The notes below the pieces were generated by a model. It did no database searches and was not told the DNA's origin. It saw only the letters and a list, made by a program, of their open reading frames with translations. Source: Caldilinea sp. (GTDB lineage Bacteria > Chloroflexota > Anaerolineae > Caldilineales > Caldilineaceae). Taken from it: a DNA stretch of 16,358 bases. The translations under genes and the position numbers were made by a program. Location of the stretch: assembly GCA_026389955.1 (NCBI GenBank), contig JAPLGY010000497.1, forward strand, positions 1-16,358, read 5' to 3'. Below, in pieces: positions 10,535 to 16,358 of this stretch (its first letter is position 1; the number at the start of each line of letters is the position of its first letter).

Positions 10535-11133
10535 GGGGGCAGGGGGGAGTGCGGCCTGCCGGGCACAGCGTGGCAAGCTCGGCAGCGTGCCTCGTAGCGT
10601 TCGCTGCCACCGACGAGAATGACAGGGTCGTCGTAGCGTGCGGGCCGTCCGTCGATCAGCCGTTGGGTGCGGCTGGCCGGCGCGCCACAGACCACGCAGA
10701 TGGCCTGCAATTTGTCGACGTATTCGGCGAGCGCCATGAGCGCAGCCACCGGTCCGAAAGGCTCCCCACGAAAATCTTGGTCCAGACCGGCGGCGATCAC
10801 CCTCAGCCCGTTTCCAGCCAGTTTTTCGACGACCTGGAGAATCGCGTCGTCGAAAAACTGTACTTCGTCGATGGCGACCACCTCGGTGCTGGAGGCAAGG
10901 TGCACCAGAATGGCTTCTGCGCAGGGGACAACGACAGCATCTTCGCGGGCAACCCCGTTGTGGGAAGCCACCCGCACCAGGCCGTAGCGGTTGTCGAGGG
11001 TCGGTTTGAAAATTTGAACTTGTTGGCGTCCGATTTCAGCACGCCGGATGCGGCGCAGCAGTTCCTCTGTTTTGCCACTGAACATGGAACCGCAGATCAA
11101 TTCCAGCCAGCCGCTGGTGGGTGGGTGATGCAT
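10531..11133 (-). CDS. tdk: Thymidine kinase (type II, TK1-like)
   Basis: A 200-residue enzyme that phosphorylates thymidine in the salvage pathway. The P-loop is GSMFSGKT (15-22). The Walker B and catalytic acid are D89-E90 in IDEVQFF. The lid domain zinc site is C146, C149, C184, C187 (CVVC and CRAC). The N-terminus, two prolines then [16 protein letters not shown], matches the standard family start, which fixes the ATG at 11133 even though no Shine-Dalgarno sequence precedes it. The rpmE frame runs 37 nt into this gene, and the downstream deacetylase-like gene overlaps by 4 nt. rpmE-tdk adjacency is well known in Firmicutes and Chloroflexota. The 10-residue proline-rich tail is unremarkable. 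Confidence 0.95.
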   Translation of the reverse strand: MHHPPTSGWLELICGSMFSGKTEELLRRIRRAEIGRQQVQIFKPTLDNRYGLVRVASHNGVAREDAVVVPCAEAILVHLASSTEVVAIDEVQFFDDAILQVVEKLAGNGLRVIAAGLDQDFRGEPFGPVAALMALAEYVDKLQAICVVCGAPASRTQRLIDGRPARYDDPVILVGGSERYEARCRACHAVPGRPHSPLPP

Positions 11134-11444
11134 GGGGTGGTGGAATGTTTGTTTTCAACCGCTGTTTGTCGGTCGGCTCTACACGGTGTACACCGTGTAG
11201 AGCCGACCGAATAAACCAACTCACGGCGGGCACTCTCGGATTGGCGGCGCTCCAGGCGTTTCATGAAGCGTTCGACCTGGCCGGCGGTATCGACGATGCG
11301 CTGTTCGCCCGTGTAGTAGGGGTGACAGGTGCTGCAGACATCGGTGCGGATCTCAGGGAGCGTGCTGCCGGTTGTCCAGGTTGCCCCACACGAGCAGACC
11401 GCTCGCGCATTGGGATAGTATTTGGGATGGATATCTGCTTTCAT
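11097..11444 (-). CDS. rpmE: 50S ribosomal protein L31 (bL31), zinc form, with an extended C-terminus
   Basis: The first 70 or so residues are normal bL31: [12 protein letters not shown], zinc ligands C17, C19, C37 and C40, then the HPYYTGEQ and [10 protein letters not shown] segments. Typical bL31 ends near residue 66-75. Here no stop is met and the frame continues to 115 residues. It crosses a perfect 42-bp palindrome (which encodes about [14 protein letters not shown]) and enters tdk out of frame. The tail after RREL has no resemblance to bL31, and its last part merely mirrors the tdk start codons, so it is probably unselected read-through. Start: ATG at 11444, one base after the rpmA stop, with AAGGTG upstream within rpmA. 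Confidence 0.9.
   Translation of the reverse strand: MKADIHPKYYPNARAVCSCGATWTTGSTLPEIRTDVCSTCHPYYTGEQRIVDTAGQVERFMKRLERRQSESARRELVYSVGSTRCTPCRADRQTAVENKHSTTPCITHPPAAGWN
11169..11210. repeat. Perfect 42-bp palindrome
   Basis: The 21-bp left arm (11169-11189) is the exact reverse complement of the right arm (11190-11210), with no spacer. The centre reads CACGGTGTACACCGTG. Symmetry stops at 11168/11211. It lies in frame in the 3' end of rpmE, 36 bp before the tdk start. Neither flank has a T-run, so it is not a standard intrinsic terminator. In RNA it would form a stem of about 19 bp with a 4-base loop. It could be a dimeric-repressor operator, a mobile palindromic repeat or an RNA-processing site. 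None of these can be decided from this window. Confidence 0.9.
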
Positions 11445-11445
11445 C

Positions 11446-11709
11446 TCAGTTCACCTTTTCAGGGTAAACACTCACCTGCTTGCGGCCTCTTCGTGCCCAC
11501 TCAAAGGTCACATAGCCGTTGGCCTTGGCGTAGAGGGTGTCGTCGCTGCCGATCCCGACATTGAGACCAGGGTAGATGCGCGTGCCGCGCTGGCGTACGA
11601 GGATGCTGCCGGCTGGCACCAGCTCGCCTCCAAAACGCTTCACACCAAGACGCTGCGCGTTCGAATCTCGACCGTTGCGGCTGGAACCGCCGCCTTTTTT
11701 GTGTGCCAT
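11446..11709 (-). CDS. rpmA: 50S ribosomal protein L27 (bL27)
   Basis: An 87-residue protein of the large subunit near the peptidyl transferase centre. The start [16 protein letters not shown] and the segment [19 protein letters not shown] are diagnostic. There is no cleavable N-terminal extension of the Firmicutes kind, so the flexible N-terminus begins directly at the conserved AHKKGGG. AAAGGAG stands about eight bases upstream of the ATG at 11709. It lies 35 bp after rplU and its stop is separated from the rpmE ATG by one base. Confidence 0.97.
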   Translation of the reverse strand: MAHKKGGGSSRNGRDSNAQRLGVKRFGGELVPAGSILVRQRGTRIYPGLNVGIGSDDTLYAKANGYVTFEWARRGRKQVSVYPEKVN

Positions 11710-11744
11710 TTTTCAATCTCCTTTTGCTTGCGGCCAGCCTGTGC

Positions 11745-12056
11745 TCACGCGTGGATCGCTTCGATCTGCAACCGAGTCAAATACTGGCGATGGCCCCTGC
11801 GCACCCGAATTCGTTTCTTAGGACGGTACCTGAAGATCATAATCTTGTTGCCACGATACTGTCCAGTAATTTTTGCGGTGACGGTGGCCCCGGCCACCGT
11901 TGGGGTGCCGATCTGGACTGCTTCGTCGCCGGCAACCAACAATACGTCGTCGAGGGTAATGGACTCTCCGATTTCACCGTTCAGTTTTTCGACTTCGACG
12001 GTCTCCCCAGCAGCAACACGGTATTGTTTGCCACCGGTGCGAATGACTGCATACAT
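11745..12056 (-). CDS. rplU: 50S ribosomal protein L21 (bL21)
   Basis: A 103-residue 23S rRNA-binding protein. The N-terminal [18 protein letters not shown] and the C-terminal [21 protein letters not shown] are the family signatures at normal length. AAAGGAG (about 12072-12066) sits nine bases before the ATG. It is the first gene of rplU-rpmA-rpmE-tdk-deacetylase; rplU followed by rpmA is near universal in bacteria. A leader of about 150 nt separates the likely promoter from the start and contains a perfect hairpin close to the ribosome site, which may serve autogenous control. Confidence 0.97.
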   Translation of the reverse strand: MYAVIRTGGKQYRVAAGETVEVEKLNGEIGESITLDDVLLVAGDEAVQIGTPTVAGATVTAKITGQYRGNKIMIFRYRPKKRIRVRRGHRQYLTRLQIEAIHA

Positions 12057-12082
12057 CTTTTAGACTCCTTTCCTGGGCCGCG

Positions 12083-12100
12083 TCTGGCTCAACAGCCAGA
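12083..12100 (-). promoter_or_regulatory. Hairpin in the rplU leader
   Basis: TCTGGCT (12083-12089) and AGCCAGA (12094-12100) form a perfect 7-bp stem with a 4-base loop in the rplU 5' leader. It ends about ten bases before the AAAGGAG ribosome site. It has no T-run. Leader elements controlling rplU are known in Firmicutes (L21 leader), but I cannot match this one to that model. Confidence 0.35.
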
Positions 12101-12194
12101 ACTTGAAGGCGGCGGTGCCCCCCGAAAGGCGAGGACACACCTGATTGCTCGACAACAGCATGTAGACAGCGTAGAAACAGGGTTCAAACAGTTT

Positions 12195-12224
12195 TTGAGT
12201 CTGCCTACGAAAAAATAGTATACA
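12195..12224 (+). promoter_or_regulatory. Weak candidate promoter for the tetR operon
   Basis: TTGAGT (12195-12200) and TATACA (12219-12224) are 18 nt apart on the plus strand. The -10 overlaps the minus-strand -10 of rplU. Matches are four of six each. An alternative is TTGTAT (12307-12312) with TAGGTA 17 nt later, which would place the operator inside the promoter. Confidence 0.25.
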
Positions 12225-12246
12225 ATGGACAAAGGAGGTGGGTCAA
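12217..12246 (-). promoter_or_regulatory. Sigma70-type promoter of the rplU operon
   Basis: On the minus strand TTGACC (12246-12241) and TATACT (12222-12217) are separated by 18 nt, with five of six consensus matches each. Transcription would start near 12210, giving a leader of about 150 nt before rplU. Confidence 0.55.
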
Positions 12247-12315
12247 ACCTGGCCAGAGCCAACCAGCAATTCCAACGGTTCACGTCCCTACAAAACCAAA
12301 TGTCGATTGTATTTT

Positions 12316-12335
12316 TACCTACCGAAAAGTAGGTA
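12316..12335. promoter_or_regulatory. Probable TetR-family operator
   Basis: TACCTAC (12316-12322) and GTAGGTA (12329-12335) are perfect inverted arms around six bases, a 20-bp site of the size TetR dimers bind. It lies 54 bp before the regulator's start codon. A third half-site, GTAGGTA, occurs at 12369-12375, 40 bp after the second arm and just before the regulator gene. Assignment to the adjacent TetR is inference from position and symmetry. Confidence 0.6.
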
Positions 12336-12388
12336 GAAATGTTGTAGGGTGTGGGGGGATCGGCTTGGGTAGGTAGATGGGAGACAGG

Positions 12389-13033
12389 ATGGAGCAAGAA
12401 GTTCGTGATTCGACGCAGCGCGTGTTGGACGTGGCCGAGACACTTTTTATGGATCGCGGGTACAATGCGATCACGCTGCGTGACATTGCCGAAGAACTGG
12501 GGATCAAGCAGGCCTCCTTGTACTACCACTTTCCGGAAGGCAAAGAACAGCTTTTTCTGGCGGTAGCCGAGCGGATGTTTGCTCGCCATCAGCAGGGGAT
12601 CGCCGTTGCGCTGGCCAAAGAAGGGGCGGATCTGCGGGCACAGCTGCGGGGAATTGCTGGCTGGCTTGGTTCGCAACGTCCGTTGAAGTACATGAGCCTG
12701 CTGCACACTGATCTGGCGGCCTTGCGTGCAGAACACAGGCTGTCTTTGGCGCAGAAAGCGCATGCTGCGCTTTTTTATCCGGTGCGCGGCTGTTTTGTGG
12801 CGGCGCAGGAACGCGGGGAGATTCAAGCCATGCACCCGGATCTGCTGGCCGGCTGTTTTTTGTGGTTGATGGATGGTCTCAGCTACGGGGAGCTTCAGGA
12901 AGGCGCACCTCCTCGTCCGGCGATGGCTGAGGAGGTCATTTCACTGTTGTTGGACGGTCTGCTTCCCCGCTCGCCGGAAGGCAAACCGATTCTGGTAGGT
13001 CTTGCTGGGAAAAAGGGAGAGAGGATTGCATGA
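12389..13033 (+). CDS. TetR/AcrR-family transcriptional repressor
   Basis: A 214-residue regulator. The DNA-binding helix-turn-helix is residues about 28-47 (ITLRDIAEELGIKQASLYYHF), preceded by the first helix VLDVAETLFMDRGYN. This is the standard TetR N-terminal signature. The C-terminal ligand-binding and dimer domain is helical and its ligand cannot be predicted. Start: ATG at 12389 has GGGAG (12379-12383) five bases upstream. ATG at 12377 would add four residues and lacks a ribosome site. The stop overlaps the MFS start as ATGA, so regulator and transporter are co-translated. A matching inverted repeat upstream suggests autorepression relieved by a substrate of the pumps. Confidence 0.92.
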   Translation: MEQEVRDSTQRVLDVAETLFMDRGYNAITLRDIAEELGIKQASLYYHFPEGKEQLFLAVAERMFARHQQGIAVALAKEGADLRAQLRGIAGWLGSQRPLKYMSLLHTDLAALRAEHRLSLAQKAHAALFYPVRGCFVAAQERGEIQAMHPDLLAGCFLWLMDGLSYGELQEGAPPRPAMAEEVISLLLDGLLPRSPEGKPILVGLAGKKGERIA

Positions 13034-14319
13034 AGGAGAGTGCGGGCCGCCATCGGCTGGCGACAATTTTTTTGGTAGTTTTTGTGGACTTATTGGGATT
13101 TAGCTTGATTTTGCCGCTGCTGCCTTATTATGCCGAGCAGTATGGTGCCAGCGAGCTGATGATTGGATTGTTGACCGCTTCCTACGCTGCTGCACAGCTG
13201 GTAGGGGCTCCGCTGCTGGGGCGTCTTTCTGACCGGATTGGACGCCGGCCGGTGTTGTTGGTGAGCATTGCCGGCACAGCGATCGGCTTTGCTTTGTTGG
13301 GGGTGGCGGATGTGCTCGGCCATTCGTTGGGGGGCTGGGGTGTAGGCGCAGCGACTGCCAACATGCTGGTGCTGGTCTTGTTGTTTGTGAGTCGGGTGTT
13401 GGATGGGTTGACCGGTGGGAACATCAGCGTTGCCCAGGCCTACATTGCAGATGTGACGCCGCCGGCCGAGCGTGGCAAGGCCTTTGGCTTGATTGGGGCA
13501 GCGTTTGGGCTAGGCTTTATCATTGGGCCTGTGGTTGGCGGTTTGTTGGGCGAGCGCTTTGGCTTTTCTGTGCCTGCTTTTGTGGCCATGGCGATTGCGG
13601 GGATCAACCTGTTGGCAGTCTATCTTTTTTTGCCTGAATCGGTGACGCCCGAACGGCGTGCGCAGGAAGCTCGTCGGGAGCGACCTGCTTTCAGCTGGGG
13701 GGCGTTGCGTGCGGCGTTGCAGCGACCGCGGGTTGGGCCGTTGTTTCAGATTCGGTTTTTGTTCGGCATGGCTTTTTCGATGTTTCAATCTATTTTTGCG
13801 CTCTATGCGGCTGGGAACCCGCTCAATCTGACAGTCCAGCAGACTGGGTTGGTGTTGGGCTACGTCGGTGTCCTGGCGGTGTTGGTCCAGGGGGTGGCGA
13901 TTGGCCGGTTGACAGTTCGTTACAGCGACCGCCAGCTGATGCTGGCGGCTGCCGCGTTGATGGCTGGGGCGCTGTTTTTGTGGGGGATGGTTCCGAATCT
14001 ATGGACGCTGTTGGCGGTCCTGGCGCCTTTGTCGGTAGGAGGGGGGATTTTGAATACGGTGATCAACAGCGCGTTGAGCAAGGCGGTCTATCCGGAGGAG
14101 ATCGGAGGGACGTTGGGGATTTCTGCGTCGCTGGAGAGCACGACGCGTGTGGTGGCGCCAGCACTGGGAGGGGCCCTGTTGTCGTGGGCCCGGCCCTGGG
14201 GCCCTGCTTTGTTTGGGGGGGCCATGATGGTGTGGGTCGCTGTCTACATGTGGCAACGGCTGTTTGTCAACCCAGACCCCCCGTTGGCGGCGCGATCCGG
14301 GCATCCTGGGGGGCACTGA
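13030..14319 (+). CDS. MFS drug/small-molecule exporter (TetA-like DHA1 family)
   Basis: A 429-residue inner-membrane transporter with about 12 predicted helices. Motif A is GRLSDRIGRRP (64-74) after TM2. The start DLLGFSLILPLLPYYAEQ is characteristic of TetA/DHA1 proton antiporters. The antiporter motif C is seen in GLGFIIGPVVGG within TM5. A polar linker (about 205-220) separates the two six-helix halves. Start: ATG at 13030 overlaps the regulator's TGA by four bases. The substrate is unknown; TetA-like sequence does not show tetracycline export. hlyD follows after 70 bp. Confidence 0.92.
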   Translation: MKESAGRHRLATIFLVVFVDLLGFSLILPLLPYYAEQYGASELMIGLLTASYAAAQLVGAPLLGRLSDRIGRRPVLLVSIAGTAIGFALLGVADVLGHSLGGWGVGAATANMLVLVLLFVSRVLDGLTGGNISVAQAYIADVTPPAERGKAFGLIGAAFGLGFIIGPVVGGLLGERFGFSVPAFVAMAIAGINLLAVYLFLPESVTPERRAQEARRERPAFSWGALRAALQRPRVGPLFQIRFLFGMAFSMFQSIFALYAAGNPLNLTVQQTGLVLGYVGVLAVLVQGVAIGRLTVRYSDRQLMLAAAALMAGALFLWGMVPNLWTLLAVLAPLSVGGGILNTVINSALSKAVYPEEIGGTLGISASLESTTRVVAPALGGALLSWARPWGPALFGGAMMVWVAVYMWQRLFVNPDPPLAARSGHPGGH

Positions 14320-14389
14320 GGTGACTCTGGCGGGCGTTCGAAACGAGCTGTTTTGCTCTGTATCCTGAAGTTGGAAAGTGAGATTTGGC

Positions 14390-15769
14390 ATGAAACGGGT
14401 TTGGATCGGGGTTTTATTGGCGGTGGGCCTGGCTGGGATTGGCTACACAGCCTATGCCATGGGCTACCTACCTGCCCAGCTGACGCAGCGAATTGCCGCC
14501 CCTTCGGTGCAGGAGGGGGAACTGCAGGAGGGGGAACTGCAGGAGGGGGAGGTTGCTGCTGCTGAAGCGGAGGGGGAGGCGCAGTCCGACGCAGAGAATT
14601 TTCAGGTGCGGGTTCTGGCGGATGCCAAGGTGGTGCCGGCTTTGCGTTCTGACTTGAACATGGCGGCCAGCGGGATCGCCCAGAGGGTAGCGGTGAGCGA
14701 AGGGGAGCGAGTCGGGGCCGGCGATCTGCTGGTCAAGCTGGAGGACGCTCAGCAGCGGGTTGCGGTCGCTCAGGCGGAAGCCACTGTTGCCCGTGCGCAG
14801 GCGAATCTGGACCGAATTTTGGCGGGGGCTCGGGAAGAAGACATTGCTGTGGCGGAGGCGGCTTTGGAGGCAGCTCAGGCCGGCTATGTGCGGCTGGTGA
14901 ATGCTGCTGCGCCGGGCAACCTCAAAGCAGCCCAGGCTGCGTTGTCGAAGGCGCAGGCGGAGTATTCTCGGCTGTTGCAGGGGCCGACCGAAGAGGCTGC
15001 GATTGTGGCTCGGGCCAATCTGGCTGCGGCCGAAGCTCAGCTCAGCCAGGCGCGTTCCGCCTACAATCGGATCAAAGACATGCCCGACGTGGGGATGCGT
15101 CCAGAATCGCTGGCGATGCAGCAGGCGACCATCGCCTATGAGGCGGCACAGGCGCAGTATGAAGAGCTGTTCAACGACCCCTCCCAGGCCGACCTGGCCA
15201 GCGTGTCAGCCTCGGTTCGGCAGGCCCAGGCCCAGGTGGAGACGATGGAGAAAGGCATGCCTTCTGATTTTACTGTTGCCGAAGCGCAGGTTGCACAGGC
15301 GCAGGCGCAGTTGAACGCGCTGCGGGCTGGGGCTCGGCCAGAAGAGATTGCTGTTGCCGAGGCCGATCTGGCTGCAGCGATGGCGGCTCTCCAGCAGGCC
15401 TTGGTCGCCTTACGCAACACCGAACTGCGTGCTCCGTTTGCTGGCGTGGTGGCTTCGGTCGAGATCCAGATCGGGGAACAGGTGGCCCCTGGCCAGCCAG
15501 TGATTCAGCTGGCCGACGACAGCAGCTGGGAGATCCGCACATCGGATCTGACCGAACTGGACGTGACCGGGATTGCTCTTGGGCAGCGTGTGGCCCTGAC
15601 CTTCGACGCCCTGCCAGAGCTGGAGATCAGCGGCCGGGTCGACCGCATCCGCCCGATCGGCCAGGACAACCGCGGGGACACGGTCTACACCGTGGTGGTG
15701 GTTCCGGATCGCCCGGACGAGCGTCTGCTGTGGAACATGACGGCGGTCGTCGATTTTGGGGTGAAATGA
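14390..15769 (+). CDS. HlyD/DevB-type membrane fusion (periplasmic adaptor) protein
   Basis: A 459-residue adaptor. Residues about 3-24 are an N-terminal membrane anchor or uncleaved signal, and 41-70 a Gln/Glu/Gly-rich linker. The first lipoyl half-motif is about 93-119. A long alanine/glutamine-rich coiled-coil hairpin spans about 120-342 (repeated segments such as VAEAQVAQAQAQL). The second lipoyl half (RAPFAGVVASVEIQIGEQV) is about 347-366, followed by beta-barrel domains. Such proteins pair with ABC or RND pumps; here the next gene is an FtsX-type permease, the DevB-DevC or MacA-MacB arrangement. Start: ATG at 14390, with GGAAAGTGAG upstream; a GTG four codons earlier is less likely. A weak internal promoter (TTCGAA 14337-14342, TATCCT 14361-14366) may exist. 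Confidence 0.9.
   Translation: MKRVWIGVLLAVGLAGIGYTAYAMGYLPAQLTQRIAAPSVQEGELQEGELQEGEVAAAEAEGEAQSDAENFQVRVLADAKVVPALRSDLNMAASGIAQRVAVSEGERVGAGDLLVKLEDAQQRVAVAQAEATVARAQANLDRILAGAREEDIAVAEAALEAAQAGYVRLVNAAAPGNLKAAQAALSKAQAEYSRLLQGPTEEAAIVARANLAAAEAQLSQARSAYNRIKDMPDVGMRPESLAMQQATIAYEAAQAQYEELFNDPSQADLASVSASVRQAQAQVETMEKGMPSDFTVAEAQVAQAQAQLNALRAGARPEEIAVAEADLAAAMAALQQALVALRNTELRAPFAGVVASVEIQIGEQVAPGQPVIQLADDSSWEIRTSDLTELDVTGIALGQRVALTFDALPELEISGRVDRIRPIGQDNRGDTVYTVVVVPDRPDERLLWNMTAVVDFGVK
14508..14552 (+). repeat. Three 15-bp tandem repeats in hlyD
   Basis: TGCAGGAGGGGGAAC occurs at 14508-14522 and 14523-14537, with a third copy at 14538-14552 that differs in its last two bases. It encodes QEGEL repeated, in the linker after the membrane anchor. 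In-frame slippage would change linker length without breaking the protein. Confidence 0.85.
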
Positions 15770-15772
15770 GCT

Positions 15773-16358
15773 ATGGCTTTCTACCTGGCCATCAAGGAAG
15801 TCTGGCGCAACAAAGGTCGTTTTTCTCTGATAGCGTCTGTTGTGGCGCTGATCACAGTGCTGGTGCTCTTTATTGCAGCCCTGGCAGAGGGGTTGGCCTC
15901 AGCCAACCGGGAGTATATCGAAAAATTGAACGGCGAGCTGTTGGTCTTTCAGGAAGGCACGCAGCTGTCGACGACCGCCAGCCGGATTGGGCGTTCGAGC
16001 ATTGCTGAACTGCGCCGGGTGGAGGGAGTGGACGCGGTCGGGCAGGTAGGCTTCAGTTCAGCCAAGCTTCTGCCCCCAGATGGGGGCGACGAAATCAACA
16101 TTTCGTTGATTGGGGTGGAACCGGGATTGCCTGGAGAACCGACGGTCTTTGCAGGGCAGCAGCTGGAACGGGCGCGCTCCAACAATGTGATTGTCGACGA
16201 AGGGGTCATTGCCCGCATCGGCGCCCAAGTCGGCGATCTGATTCGCATCAGGGTGAACCGGGGCACGACGGAAGAGTTCTACGATCTGAACGTCGTCGGG
16301 TTGACCGACCGTCGCCAATACTTTTTTCAACCTGCTGTCTTTGCGCCGATGGTCACCT
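15773..16358 (+). CDS. ABC transporter permease, FtsX/MacB/DevC-like (runs off right edge)
   Basis: The first 195 codons of a permease. Residues 1-15 (MAFYLAIKEVWRNKG) are the cytoplasmic lead-in typical of FtsX-like permeases. TM1 is about 17-40, and residues 41-195 start the large extracytoplasmic MacB-PCD-type domain with its strands (VDAVGQVGFS, NISLIGVEPG, GAQVGDLIRI). The later three TM helices lie beyond the window. ATG at 15773 is three bases after the hlyD stop, with GGGGTGA as ribosome site. Together with hlyD it forms a DevB-DevC or MacAB-like exporter; an ATP-binding subunit (DevA-like) should follow, since no nucleotide-binding domain is fused at this end. Confidence 0.88.
   Translation, partial: MAFYLAIKEVWRNKGRFSLIASVVALITVLVLFIAALAEGLASANREYIEKLNGELLVFQEGTQLSTTASRIGRSSIAELRRVEGVDAVGQVGFSSAKLLPPDGGDEINISLIGVEPGLPGEPTVFAGQQLERARSNNVIVDEGVIARIGAQVGDLIRIRVNRGTTEEFYDLNVVGLTDRRQYFFQPAVFAPMVT

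Noticed and set aside
11121..12218. Plus-strand open frames opposite rpmE, rpmA and rplU
   Set aside because: All are antisense to three certain ribosomal protein genes and lack any family resemblance.
16071..16087. GCCCCCA/TGGGGGC near-perfect hairpin in the ABC permease
   Set aside because: It has a 2-base loop, lies in conserved-frame coding sequence and is expected now and then in GC-rich DNA. A similar CCCCC/GGGGG pair in the HAD gene (about 6270-6284) was set aside for the same reason.

Overview
The window reads as an ordinary chromosomal segment of a GC-rich, G/T-skewed bacterium, most likely Chloroflexota (Anaerolineae/Caldilineae-like). This is inferred from gene content and order: degV next to a RecG with an N-terminal extension, zinc-ribbon bL28 and bL31, a glycogen phosphorylase of the short type, and a DevB/DevC-like exporter. 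No sequence search was possible, so the phylum is an inference. I see no CRISPR array, transposase, integrase, tRNA or rRNA.

Layout. (1) 1-1512, minus: degV followed directly by the N-terminal part of a probable recG that leaves the window at base 1. (2) 1513-1891: divergent intergenic region with two overlapping hairpins in the degV leader, a separate inverted repeat and a good sigma70-type promoter for rpmB. (3) 1892-2071, plus: rpmB (bL28), 59 aa, ending in an intrinsic terminator at 2138-2170. (4) 2216-3397, minus: rlmN, convergent with rpmB. (5) 3612-5441, plus: ftsH with its own promoter. (6) 5486-5851, minus: a small EmrE/EamA-type transporter. (7) 5895-7059, plus: a two-TM hypothetical overlapping a HAD-IIA phosphatase. 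(8) 7140-9599, plus: glycogen/maltodextrin phosphorylase. (9) 12056 down to 9623, minus: operon rplU-rpmA-rpmE-tdk-histone-deacetylase-like gene, compact and partly overlapping. (10) 12057-12388: divergent control region with the rplU promoter and a TetR-type operator. (11) 12389 to the right edge, plus: tetR-MFS-hlyD-ABC permease export operon, running off the window.

How the parts relate. rplU, rpmA, rpmE and rpmB supply the ribosome, and RlmN modifies 23S rRNA and tRNA. tdk salvages thymidine and is tied by overlaps to rpmE before it and the deacetylase-like gene after it. The TetR gene overlaps the MFS gene by 4 nt and sits behind its probable operator, so it likely represses itself plus two export machineries.

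I found no convincing new multi-gene system. The strongest unexplained signal is a perfect 42-bp palindrome (11169-11210) inside the apparently extended 3' end of rpmE, just upstream of a tdk start that lacks a Shine-Dalgarno sequence. Secondary items are the operator architecture ahead of tetR, dense G-tract motifs in ftsH and glgP, competing hairpins in the degV leader, and the tdk/deacetylase translational coupling.
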